Of a stretch of DNA of 64,000 nt, positions 45,785-54,499 are shown one piece after another. The position numbers were made by a program, and so were the translations under genes. The notes below the pieces were generated by a model. It did not search any database. It was given only the letters and a program-made list of their open reading frames with translations, and was not told the origin of the DNA. The stretch spans positions 230,194 through 294,193 of the forward strand of contig CANMLW010000003.1 of the NCBI GenBank assembly GCA_947498705.1. The letters are read 5' to 3'. The stretch is from an uncultured Aquimarina sp. Lineage in GTDB: Bacteria > Bacteroidota > Bacteroidia > Flavobacteriales > Flavobacteriaceae. How positions within the stretch are numbered: position 1 is the first letter of the stretch; the number at the start of each line of letters is the position of its first letter.

Positions 45785-47515
45785 ATGCTCTATATTCTTA
45801 AAGGAATCGTCAATAAAATACTTCAAAATTGTTCTTATCATTTTATTTTCTTTTTTGTTCTATACAATAGTTTATCGAGTCAAAATATTGATTTAACACA
45901 CCCAGATTCGTATCAGAAAGGAACATTGGACTTTACCATAAATTCTGACAGAAAAGATGCTATAGAATGCGGACAACTAAAATTGTTAATAGCAAAAAAA
46001 GAAAAAGACACCGCTAATATCATATCAAATTACTACGATCTGGGGAATAGCTATACCGACGAAACTTATCTAAGTTATATGGATACAGTTTTACAACTAA
46101 CCAAGGGTAAAAAATCATTCGAATATATACGAGCACTAACCTATTCTGATTTGTATTTATACTATATGGATGAATATGACTATATAAAGGCAATGAATTA
46201 CCTTATTAAAACAAAAGATTATGCCGTGATATTAAATAATGATCAGCTTCTAAGGTATTGTAAAGAAGATTTGGTAACCATAAAAGCTAATTTTGGAAAT
46301 ATGCAAGAAGCTATAAATTTTTATATCGAAGATATAAAGAGATTACGAAGTGACTCATTAGCAACCAATAAAATATGTCTTGCAAACCACTATAGTAATT
46401 TGTCTTATTACCTAACCATGACCAAAAAATATGATTCTGCAAAGTATTACAATAAGATGGGAAGGAACCTTGTTAAAAACCTTGATATAACTACATATAG
46501 ATATTTAATGGTTAACAAAGGGATTACTCTTTATCACTTGGGAAATCTAAAAGACGCTAAACAGATTTTTGAAAATCTTGAAACAGCCTACGGAAACCTA
46601 AACATGGCCAATTATGTAGAAATCCATTACTATTTGGGAAAAGTAAATAAAGATTTAGGAAATTATGATGCTTCCTATTCTCATTTCAAGAAAATTGATT
46701 CTCTGTATGAAAAAAAACAAAAAATGAGTTTTGAGTATCGGGACACGTATCACGAACTCATGAATATGCACGATAAAAATGATTATGAAATACGATTAGA
46801 ATATGTAAATAAACTATTAAAATTTGATAGCCTTTATGCAGTAAATGCCAATTATATAAACAATAAGGTTCTCGATAAATTTGATATCCCCGCGCTGCTC
46901 AAAGAGAAAGAATCACTTATTACTCATTTAGCCAGAGATAATGAAAAGTTCAAAATTAAATCCATTTGGTATCAAGCTATAGTAGTATTGATAATTACTT
47001 TGATGGGGTATCAGACGTTTTCTATAATTAAGTATAAACAAAAAGCCATACAACTTGTTTCTGAACTGGATAAAATACCAATTGATGGTAAAAAGGTAAA
47101 AACCATAGCAGCTGTACCCCTTAATAAAACTCTAAACATTTCTGACGAAACCATAACACATATATTATCTCAATTAAGTGAGTTTGAAAAGGAACTTGGC
47201 TTTTTAGACCCTAATCTTACCTTACAACAGCTAGCAAAACAAGTAGGCAGCAACTCAAAGTATCTTTCAAAAATTATTAAAGTTTATAAAGCAAATTCAT
47301 TCTATGGCTATATCCAAAATCTTAGGATTGATCATGTTCTGAATCGTCTTAAAAACGACACCAGGTTTAGAGAATTAACTATCGATGCGATTGCTACAGA
47401 GTCTGGATACAACCAGCGAGGATCTTTTTCAAAATCTTTTGAAAAAATCACTGGAGTTAAACCTTCCTATTTTATAAAAGAATTAAAAAGACAATCAAAA
47501 AACATAAAAAACTGA
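45785..47515 (+). CDS. Membrane-spanning TPR-AraC regulator, copy 2
   Basis: 576 aa, with the same architecture as copy 1: hydrophobic N-terminus (about 14-32), periplasmic TPR region with repeated YYNKMGRNLVKNL- and YLGKVNKDLGNYDASYSHFKK-type units, a transmembrane helix (about 393-413), and an AraC domain (about 475-572) with LTLQQLAKQVGSNSKYLSKII and LTIDAIATESGYNQRGSFSKSF. The recognition helices of the two copies are nearly the same, which suggests overlapping DNA targets, while the TPR regions differ much more, which suggests different input signals. Confidence 0.88.
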   Translation: MLYILKGIVNKILQNCSYHFIFFFVLYNSLSSQNIDLTHPDSYQKGTLDFTINSDRKDAIECGQLKLLIAKKEKDTANIISNYYDLGNSYTDETYLSYMDTVLQLTKGKKSFEYIRALTYSDLYLYYMDEYDYIKAMNYLIKTKDYAVILNNDQLLRYCKEDLVTIKANFGNMQEAINFYIEDIKRLRSDSLATNKICLANHYSNLSYYLTMTKKYDSAKYYNKMGRNLVKNLDITTYRYLMVNKGITLYHLGNLKDAKQIFENLETAYGNLNMANYVEIHYYLGKVNKDLGNYDASYSHFKKIDSLYEKKQKMSFEYRDTYHELMNMHDKNDYEIRLEYVNKLLKFDSLYAVNANYINNKVLDKFDIPALLKEKESLITHLARDNEKFKIKSIWYQAIVVLIITLMGYQTFSIIKYKQKAIQLVSELDKIPIDGKKVKTIAAVPLNKTLNISDETITHILSQLSEFEKELGFLDPNLTLQQLAKQVGSNSKYLSKIIKVYKANSFYGYIQNLRIDHVLNRLKNDTRFRELTIDAIATESGYNQRGSFSKSFEKITGVKPSYFIKELKRQSKNIKN

Positions 47516-47703
47516 CCTACAGTAAAATACAAATAAGTAAAATTATAAATATCTAGTAAAAAAAAGCCAATCAAAAGATGATCAGGCAATTAGAAATGCT
47601 ATACACCATATTAAACAATTATAGTGCTATAAGATATTTTTAGGGTTGATTTAACTATTTAGAACATAAATACTCTTATTTTAGCCCAAAAATTGCTCAA
47701 TAT

Positions 47704-48027
47704 TTGACAACAAAAATTAAAATAGCGAAGTTTTTAATTGTTTTTGGCTTTCTACTAAGCATCGTAAATTATTGTGTAGAATTAGCCGATTTCTATAATT
47801 GTAATGATCAATTATCTTTCGTGCTTGAAGAAGCCGAGAACTCAGAGCAACACGAAAACGAAACTCCCGAAAAAGACGACCATAAAGAAAAAGATAAAAT
47901 TTCTCAGTTTGGTTCAGAAAATGGTACTGCATTAGTAGCTTCTGGGAAAGTACATTTCCATTTTATTTTTGTTGACAATACTCTGGTTTATCTAGAGAAC
48001 AATACACCTCCTCCAGAGTTTTCATAA
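47704..48027 (+). CDS. Small membrane-anchored acidic protein
   Basis: 107 aa, started at TTG 47704 because there is no upstream ATG and the frame then opens with MTTKIKIAKFLIVFGFLLSIVNY, a signal anchor. A short acidic and histidine-rich stretch (47-65: EQHENETPEKDDHKEKD) follows, then a hydrophobic HFHFIFVDNTLVYLEN segment. No family recognised. It lies 118 bp upstream of the first SulP gene on the same strand. A start at a weak codon makes the annotation uncertain. Confidence 0.5.
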   Translation: MTTKIKIAKFLIVFGFLLSIVNYCVELADFYNCNDQLSFVLEEAENSEQHENETPEKDDHKEKDKISQFGSENGTALVASGKVHFHFIFVDNTLVYLENNTPPPEFS

Positions 48028-48145
48028 CCCTTTTATCAGCGTCAAATCTCGAATACAGATGTTTCTTATGTAAGAAGGGTCGGTTTATTCTTTTTGGCAA
48101 TTTCTAAAAATCAAATATTTATAGAATAAAAAAATAATTATAGCT

Positions 48146-49702
48146 ATGAGCTTATTTAAAACATTAAAAAATGATTTACCGGCAAGTATTGTCGTATTTT
48201 TTGTGGCATTACCCTTATGTTTAGGTATTGCCCTTGCCAGTGGTGCCCCACTATTTTCTGGATTGATTGCAGGGATCATCGGGGGTATTATTGTAGGAGC
48301 CTTAAGTGGTTCTCAGATTGGAGTTAGTGGCCCCGCTGCAGGATTGGCTGCAATTGTATTAACATCGATAGGAACCTTAGGAGGTTTCGAAAACTTTCTG
48401 GTAGCCGTTGTTCTTGGAGGAGTAATCCAGATCGTATTAGGATTATTAAGAGCAGGAATTATAGGATATTATTTCCCATCTTCTGTAATTAAAGGAATGC
48501 TAACCGGTATTGGGATTATCATTATTCTAAAACAAATTCCGGTCTTTTTTGGATATGTTGGAGAAAAAGGAGAAGGTACCTTCGAACAAATTTTGAGTTC
48601 TTTTACAGGTTTTAGTTTAGGGAGTACGATAATTGCCTTTGTGAGCTTAGGAATTTTAATTCTTTGGAGCAATGTTTTATCGAATAAAGGAAAAATATTT
48701 CAATTGGTACAAGGTCCATTGGTTGCTGTGGTAGTAGGAATTGTATTCTTCTCAGTGTTCGGTTCTTCCGAAGCTTTAGGAATCAATGCCAAAAGCCTGG
48801 TAAGTGTACCTATTCCATCTGATATAAGTTCTTTCCTTGGGCAATTTAGTTTTCCAAATTTCGAAGTAATTACAGAAGGTGAGATATGGATAGTTGCTTT
48901 TACTATCGCATTAGTAGCCAGTTTAGAAACCCTACTTTGTGTAGAAGCAACCGATAAAATTGATCCCCAGAAAAGAGTAACACCTACCAATAGAGAGCTA
49001 ATGGCACAAGGAACAGGTAACGTTATCTCTGGACTTATAGGAGGATTACCTATTACTCAGGTAATTGTTCGAAGTTCTGCAAATATTCAATCAGGAGGTA
49101 AATCAAAACTAGCAGCTATCATACATGGATTCTTTTTACTGATTTCTGTTATTGCCATTCCAAGATTACTAAACCTTATTCCTCTTTCTGTTTTGGCAGC
49201 AGTACTGCTAATCGTAGGGTATAAATTAGCCAAACCTTCAACTTTTGCATCTCTTTGGAAATCTGGTTGGAAACAATTTGTTCCTTTTATTGTTACCGTA
49301 TTAGGAATCGTATTTATTAATTTATTATGGGGAATTGGCCTGGGTCTTATGGTAGGAATAGTAGTAATTCTTATTAAAAGCTACCAAAACTCACATTTCT
49401 TACATATCGAGGATGTTAGTAATGGTAAGCATCAAGTAAAAATGACCCTTGCAGAAGAAGTTACCTTTTTTAACAAAGGTGCTATCTTAAAAGAGCTTGA
49501 TAGCTTAGAGGAAAACACGTATCTTACTCTTGATGTTAGAAAAACCCGTTACCTGGATTATGACATTATCGAAATTCTTGAAGATTTTTCTGAAAAAGCT
49601 AAAAACAAGAATATTGATATCAAATTAATTTCAGAACGAGGTGTCGTTGAGAATCCAGATAGTTATATTCAATTTTTTAAATTGAGACCTAAGTCGGCAT
49701 AA
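48146..49702 (+). CDS. SulP-family anion transporter, copy 1
   Basis: 518 aa. The SulP (SLC26) membrane domain spans about residues 10-415 with the signature SGSQIGVSGPAAGLAAIV in the first helices. The C-terminal 100 residues form a STAS-like domain (LHIEDVSNGKHQVKM, LDVRKTRYLDYDIIEIL), weaker than usual. SulP proteins carry sulfate, bicarbonate or other anions. Pairing with a beta-carbonic anhydrase directly downstream, and a second SulP after that, favours bicarbonate. A terminator follows the stop. Confidence 0.9.
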   Translation: MSLFKTLKNDLPASIVVFFVALPLCLGIALASGAPLFSGLIAGIIGGIIVGALSGSQIGVSGPAAGLAAIVLTSIGTLGGFENFLVAVVLGGVIQIVLGLLRAGIIGYYFPSSVIKGMLTGIGIIIILKQIPVFFGYVGEKGEGTFEQILSSFTGFSLGSTIIAFVSLGILILWSNVLSNKGKIFQLVQGPLVAVVVGIVFFSVFGSSEALGINAKSLVSVPIPSDISSFLGQFSFPNFEVITEGEIWIVAFTIALVASLETLLCVEATDKIDPQKRVTPTNRELMAQGTGNVISGLIGGLPITQVIVRSSANIQSGGKSKLAAIIHGFFLLISVIAIPRLLNLIPLSVLAAVLLIVGYKLAKPSTFASLWKSGWKQFVPFIVTVLGIVFINLLWGIGLGLMVGIVVILIKSYQNSHFLHIEDVSNGKHQVKMTLAEEVTFFNKGAILKELDSLEENTYLTLDVRKTRYLDYDIIEILEDFSEKAKNKNIDIKLISERGVVENPDSYIQFFKLRPKSA

Positions 49703-49707
49703 CAGAT

Positions 49708-49726
49708 AGGCCCCTTAATGGGGCCT
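49708..49726 (+). terminator. Hairpin after SulP 1
   Basis: AGGCCCC (49708-49714) pairs with GGGGCCT (49720-49726) around TTAAT. It lies 6 bp after the SulP stop; only short T stretches follow, so it may attenuate read-through and not fully stop it. Confidence 0.65.
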
Positions 49727-49799
49727 CTTATAAAGATAAATTTAAATCTAATAGAAAATACCTACGGGTGATTTCGTATAATCAAAACAATAGAAAGAG

Positions 49800-50429
49800 A
49801 TGAAAGCACATACTCAAGAAACACAGGCTGCAATTACACCACAGATTGCGTTAGATTTATTAAGAGAAGGAAACCAAAGATTTCAGAAAAAACATATGGC
49901 AGATAGAGATCTTTTGGATCAGGTAAGTGATACCAAAGGAGGGCAATATCCTTTTGCTACTATCCTAAGTTGTATCGATTCTAGAGTTTCTTCAGAACTT
50001 ATTTTTGACCAAGGAATTGGTGATATTTTTAGTGCTCGTGTTGCTGGTAATTTTGTAAACGAAGATATTTTGGGTAGTATGGAGTTTGCATGCAAACTTG
50101 CTGGTACCAAGTTGGTAGTTGTATTAGGGCATACGGCTTGTGGAGCTGTAAAAGGTGCCTGCGATGATGCAAAACTTGGTAACCTAACCGCTTTGTTAAG
50201 CAAAATTAAACCTGCGGTATCAGCCGTAACAGAACCAGCAGATCCAGCAGAAAGAACCTCTAAGAATATAGAATTTGTTAATAACGTAGCCGTTAAAAAC
50301 GTAAATTTGACTATCGATAACATAAGAAGTCAAAGTGAAGTTCTTAAAGAAATGGAAGCGAATAATGAAATCAAAATTATTGGTGGAATGTATGATATAA
50401 GTGATGGAAGTGTTACTTTTTTTGAGTAA
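49800..50429 (+). CDS. Beta-class carbonic anhydrase
   Basis: 209 aa. Zinc ligands are C58, H111 and C114, with the catalytic dyad D60-R62 in SCIDSR and the HTACG signature. It interconverts CO2 and bicarbonate in the cytoplasm (no signal peptide). It sits between two SulP transporter genes on the same strand. Together they would import bicarbonate and supply CO2 or bicarbonate to carboxylases. It is followed by its own terminator. Confidence 0.93.
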   Translation: MKAHTQETQAAITPQIALDLLREGNQRFQKKHMADRDLLDQVSDTKGGQYPFATILSCIDSRVSSELIFDQGIGDIFSARVAGNFVNEDILGSMEFACKLAGTKLVVVLGHTACGAVKGACDDAKLGNLTALLSKIKPAVSAVTEPADPAERTSKNIEFVNNVAVKNVNLTIDNIRSQSEVLKEMEANNEIKIIGGMYDISDGSVTFFE

Positions 50430-50451
50430 TTTTATGTCCTAAAATTTTATT

Positions 50452-50488
50452 AAAAATACCGATGCCTCTTAGTATCGGTATTTTTTTT
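50452..50488 (+). terminator. Terminator of the carbonic anhydrase gene
   Basis: AAAAATACCGAT (50452-50463) pairs with ATCGGTATTTTT (50474-50485) followed by more T. The loop is 10 bases. It lies 22 bp past the stop. Confidence 0.85.
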
Positions 50489-50529
50489 AGTATTTTTTAG
50501 AAAGCTTTAACAAAAAACATCATAGATCA

Positions 50530-52407
50530 ATGAAAGGATTTTTTAGTAATTTAAGAGGAGATACCTTTGGTGGATTAACTGCAGGTATTGTTGCATTGCC
50601 ACTAGCACTTGCCTTTGGAGTATCATCGGGTTTGGGGCCAACAGCGGGATTGTATGGTGCTATTTTTATTAGTTTTTTTGCGGCCCTATTTGGTGGTACT
50701 AATACCCAGATTTCTGGTCCTACAGCACCGATGACTGCAGTAAGTATGGTGGTTATTGCAAGCATTATAGCCGCCAACGATGGTAGTGTAGAAAAAGCAT
50801 TACCTGCTATACTAATGGTGTTTTTACTAAGCGGACTAATGCAAATAGGTTTGGGAGCTATTCGTTTAGGAAATTATATTAAGTATATCCCCTATCCTGT
50901 AGTATCAGGATTTATGACTGCTATTGGGGTGATCATTATACTCACACAAATATTACCATCATTAGGATATTATCCTAAAGAAGATGCAGAACTAGTATCA
51001 AAATTCAAACCTCTTGCAGAAGAGCTTATTCTGGAAAATATTCTTAAAGAAGAAGCTGCAGAAGAAATCCTGGTACTCGAAGATTTTAAAGAAACCATAT
51101 CCCGGGCAGAAAAAATCACCCTGGACGATATCCTTAAAGAGTCCCAAACCCTTGCCGCAAAAGAAGCATCGGGTGCTTTGGGAGCACTAAAAGTATTACC
51201 AAGAGTAGTCAAAAATATTAACTGGTTAGAATTACTACTAGCGTTGGGTACCATCTTTATCATTTATGGTTTTAAACGTATTACCAAAGTTATTCCCAGT
51301 ACATTAGTAGCTTTATTGGTCATGTCGGGTATTGCCTATGGCTTTGGTCTGGATTATCGCCCTATCGAAGAAATCCCTAGTGGATTGCCCGTTCCTAAAT
51401 GGGAGGTTTTTACCGGATTTAGTATAGCCAGTATTACCCCCTATTTTTTTACTGCACTTACTTTGGCATTACTGGGCGCAATTGATTCTTTACTAACCAG
51501 CGTTGTAGCCGATAATATGACCAAAACCAGGCATAAACCTAATAAAGAATTGGTAGGGCAAGGAATTGGTAATAGTATAGCCGCATTATTTGGTGGTATC
51601 CCCGGTGCCGGAGCTACCATTAGAACCGTGGTAAACATCAACTCTGGAGGTAAAACCAAATTATCGGGTATGATTGCAGGATTGGTATTATTAATTGTGA
51701 TGCTTGGTTTTGCACCCGTTGCATCAAAAATACCTGCAGCCGTACTTGCCGGAATATTAATTACCGTAGGAATCGGAGTAATGGATTATAAAGGGTTAAA
51801 AGCCATACCAAGTTTACCCAAAGATATTACGTTAGGCCCCTTAAAGCTAAGTTCTGAAGTGATGATTATGTTGATCGTTCTGGTACTATCTACTTTTTGG
51901 AATTTGGTATATGCAGTCGGGATTGGATTGGTAATTGCCTCGTTAATGTTTATGAAAAAAATCGGAGATCTTACCGCAGAGGGTTGGGATGTAAAACCTC
52001 TTAAAGAAGAAGCCTGGAAAGATGAGAAAAATTTCCCTAAAAAGTTAAAAGAAGAAGTGTTTATCAAGCACCTTAAAGGCCCGGTATTCTTTGGTTCTAC
52101 CAATGAGCTTCAGCAACTGGCGTTACAAATCCCAGATACTTCTTCTGTTGTAATTATACGTCTGGATCGTATGCAATATATGGATCAATCAGGTTTATAC
52201 GCCATGGAAGAAATAATTCTGGGTTTACAGCAAAAAAATATCCCGGTTCTTTTTGTAGGATTATTAAAGCAACCAAAATATATGATGGAACGCATAGGCC
52301 TTGTTCCTGATTTGGTTCCTAATGATTGTGTATTCGAAGATTTTGATACTTGTTTACAATATATTGTAGAAAATGTAGAGGATACTGTATCTTCTTTACC
52401 AGGCTAA
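50530..52407 (+). CDS. SulP-family anion transporter with STAS domain, copy 2
   Basis: 625 aa. The SulP membrane domain opens with GLTAGIVALPLALAFGVSSGLGPTAGLYGAIF in short segments and ISGPTAPMTAVS. A hydrophilic helical insertion (about 155-230: ELVSKFKPLAEELILENIL...) sits between membrane segments and is not typical of the family. A complete STAS domain (about 515-610) carries the phosphorylatable-region LDRMQYMDQSGLYAMEE. It is a diverged paralogue of copy 1. A terminator follows at 52432. Confidence 0.92.
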   Translation: MKGFFSNLRGDTFGGLTAGIVALPLALAFGVSSGLGPTAGLYGAIFISFFAALFGGTNTQISGPTAPMTAVSMVVIASIIAANDGSVEKALPAILMVFLLSGLMQIGLGAIRLGNYIKYIPYPVVSGFMTAIGVIIILTQILPSLGYYPKEDAELVSKFKPLAEELILENILKEEAAEEILVLEDFKETISRAEKITLDDILKESQTLAAKEASGALGALKVLPRVVKNINWLELLLALGTIFIIYGFKRITKVIPSTLVALLVMSGIAYGFGLDYRPIEEIPSGLPVPKWEVFTGFSIASITPYFFTALTLALLGAIDSLLTSVVADNMTKTRHKPNKELVGQGIGNSIAALFGGIPGAGATIRTVVNINSGGKTKLSGMIAGLVLLIVMLGFAPVASKIPAAVLAGILITVGIGVMDYKGLKAIPSLPKDITLGPLKLSSEVMIMLIVLVLSTFWNLVYAVGIGLVIASLMFMKKIGDLTAEGWDVKPLKEEAWKDEKNFPKKLKEEVFIKHLKGPVFFGSTNELQQLALQIPDTSSVVIIRLDRMQYMDQSGLYAMEEIILGLQQKNIPVLFVGLLKQPKYMMERIGLVPDLVPNDCVFEDFDTCLQYIVENVEDTVSSLPG

Positions 52408-52431
52408 ATTTGCCTAATACCTTATACTAAT

Positions 52432-52463
52432 AAACGGCCTCTTAGACAGAGGTCGTTTTTTTT
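52432..52463 (+). terminator. Terminator after SulP 2
   Basis: AAACGGCCTCT (52432-52442) pairs with AGAGGTCGTTT (52448-52458) with one G-T wobble, then more T. It can also serve the convergent cvpA gene. Confidence 0.8.
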
Positions 52464-52495
52464 ATAACAGTTAGAAATATGATATTTCTCAATGC

Positions 52496-53002
52496 CTAAG
52501 CATCGTGCGCCTTTGTATCCTCCTTTTTAAGAATCCCTGGCAAAACCATCGGTGCTAACTTTCTAACCGGATGATAGAGTATCGAACTGTCCAACGTTTC
52601 TTTTTTAACAAACTCGAGTGTTCTATTTCCTGCATCAAAAAACATAATAACAACACTCGCAATAAAGGCAAATTTTAAGAGTCCAAAAGCGCCGCCCAAA
52701 AGTGTATTTAGGATACCCAGCGATGCAAAATCTGCAATTTTGGTCAATAGTTTACCTGCCAGCGAAACCAAAAGCACAACTAATACAAAAGTAATTGCAA
52801 ATGCAACCAGATTCATGGTTCCCTTTTGCCAATCTACATAGCGATCCAAATAATTGCCTACCACATGTGAAAAGTGAATCGCCGCATAAATTCCTAAAAC
52901 CAGTGCAACCAGCGAGGCCAACGAAACAAATAAACCTTTACTAAGCCCTTTTACCAGTCCCCATAGTAAAAGAATCCCTAAAATTATATCTATAAAATTC
53001 AT
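52496..53002 (-). CDS. CvpA-family membrane protein
   Basis: 168 aa, four predicted membrane helices (about 1-20, 27-47, 65-88, 103-125) and a short hydrophilic tail. The pattern FIDIILGILLLWGLVKGLSKG and the LLGGAFGLLKF segment match CvpA (colicin V production) proteins, which in other bacteria support envelope homeostasis. Single gene, convergent with SulP 2. Confidence 0.88.
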   Translation of the reverse strand: MNFIDIILGILLLWGLVKGLSKGLFVSLASLVALVLGIYAAIHFSHVVGNYLDRYVDWQKGTMNLVAFAITFVLVVLLVSLAGKLLTKIADFASLGILNTLLGGAFGLLKFAFIASVVIMFFDAGNRTLEFVKKETLDSSILYHPVRKLAPMVLPGILKKEDTKAHDA

Positions 53003-53214
53003 TCGTATATTTTTCTAATAACGAAGATAGTATTTTGACCCGAAAATATACAAGGTAATTAATGCCTAGTGCCTATGTTTGTGAACATGCCATTTCGATA
53101 GTTGATGCAAAATGATAGCTATCTGGCTGGTGAGAACGAACCTGGTGCCGAACCAGTATATGAGGATATGAGAGTCTTGTTTAATCGTAAATCAAATGGG
53201 GCAACCCGAGAAGA

Positions 53215-53737
53215 AGAATAGTTCGAAGCCTTGGGAAACCTCATTTGGGGTATCCAGAGGGAGAGGTACTCCCTTATCAGAATAGTTCGAAGGGTTCCCA
53301 AAGTACTTCGATGGATTAAAATAATAGTCTCTACCCCAAAAAGTAAGGCCTTGAGTCCTAAAAAGAGGCCTTAGAGCCTATAAACTAACCCAAATAAGGG
53401 TTATGATAACCCATAAAAATACTTATCGAGGGCCCAAGGGGTATTACCATAAGCCTTATAAGTACTTATTTAATCCTTCGAAGAAGTTCGGCAAGGGACA
53501 GACCTCATATCAAGAAGGGGGGCAACCCCATTTGATAAAGGGGGTAATTAGATATAGTGTGCTGAGCTTTTCGAATTGTTCCTGAACTTTGTACTTCGAG
53601 AACACTTCGGCAAGCTCAGCATGGCACCTTAGTCCACGATACACGAAGGGTGAGGTTACTCGAACCCTGAACTTTGAGTTACCTTACCCTTCGATAAACT
53701 CAGGGCAGGCTCCTTCGAGAGCCTCAGGGTTCGAAAA
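53215..53737. repeat. Cluster of REP-like palindromic units
   Basis: Units seen: ATAGTTCGAAG at 53218-53228 and 53282-53292; AGGCCTTGAGTCCT and AGGCCTTAGAGCCT in direct order near 53346-53380; GTGCTGAGCTTTTCGAA (53558-53574) facing TTCGGCAAGCTCAGCAT (53606-53622); CGAACCCTGA (53661-53670) facing TCAGGGTTCG (53724-53733). The pattern resembles interspersed palindromic repeats known in flavobacterial genomes. No RAYT transposase is in the window. Confidence 0.6.
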
Positions 53738-54223
53738 ATTAGAATACTTCCTACCTTGGACCCTATTCAGGCAAGACCATTCCTAACACCTGATACCTGA
53801 TACCCGAAACACCTATTCAGGCTAGGCCAGACCATCAACATCCGTCTTCGAGCTTCGGATTTCCGACCTAAAACAAAAAAAAATAATCAATAAAAGTAAC
53901 ATCTCGATAAGTTGTGACATAAATACCTAAGATGAGATAGGATTATTTATAAAAAAAATCAGAGTATCAGAATTTGATACTGTCTTTTTGTACTCTTGTC
54001 TCAGAAATTATAATTAATAATAATGATTGATCAATTTTAATTTAAAATCAATGCTTTCTTAGTTTTTATAAGCGTTCCAAAGCTGCGCTTTTAAAATCTT
54101 TTTTCACCAGTGTAGAATTTGCTTGGGGTTAAAAAATCTTGAAACCTTGGAAAGATTTTAGCCAAACAAATTCGGTTTTAAACAGAGTTTAAAAACACCT
54201 TGAAAAAAGCGCCTTTTCTTTTG

Positions 54224-54257
54224 GTTCGTTTTCTTTGGGCGAGCAAAGAAAATGAAC
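54224..54257. repeat. 14-bp hairpin upstream of the RHS locus
   Basis: GTTCGTTTTCTTTG (54224-54237) pairs with CAAAGAAAATGAAC (54244-54257) with one G-T wobble and a 6-base loop. A shorter stem, AAAATCTT (54133-54140) with AAGATTTT (54152-54159), lies 65 bp before it. From memory, similar hairpins occur next to RHS genes in this phylum; I could not verify that. Confidence 0.55.
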
Positions 54258-54436
54258 AATAAGGTTTATAAAGAAGCTAAAAATATGAATGAAAACTTGA
54301 TGCCAAATAAATATTGTGAATAATCATTTTTTTATGAAAAGCGCCACATTTTAAGTTGTTTATCGATGATTCAATGTCATTGATCAAAAACTATTTTTTG
54401 TAATAGTGTCAGTACATTTTACAGGGAAATGCGACT

Positions 54437-54444
54437 TATATTTG
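54437..54444 (+). promoter_or_regulatory. -7 promoter box of the RHS locus
   Basis: TATATTTG is an exact TAnnTTTG match, 55 bp upstream of the ATG at 54500. No TTG lies at a normal -33 distance. Confidence 0.5.
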
Positions 54445-54499
54445 CGGCCGGTAAAAAAGTAAGGAAGAACAAAAGGAAAAACAGAAAAACAAAAAAGGT

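Larger units (their letters stand above)
53003..54499. other. 1.5-kb gene-free region rich in palindromic repeats
   Basis: There is no coding frame with protein-like composition. From about 53120 to 53870 the DNA is visibly richer in G and C than the genes around it and packed with short direct and inverted repeats built on TTCGAA, CTCAG and AGGCCT. From 54030 to 54260 there are AT-rich hairpins, including one of 14 bp at 54224-54257. The region ends with the promoter of the RHS locus. Confidence 0.7.

Noticed and set aside
53119..53301. 60-codon minus-strand frame in the repeat island
   Set aside because: Low-quality composition, lies across direct repeats, no start context, no partner.
53403..53786. 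Two plus-strand frames of 60-65 codons in the repeat island
   Set aside because: They are translations of palindromic repeats; codon use is unlike real genes here.
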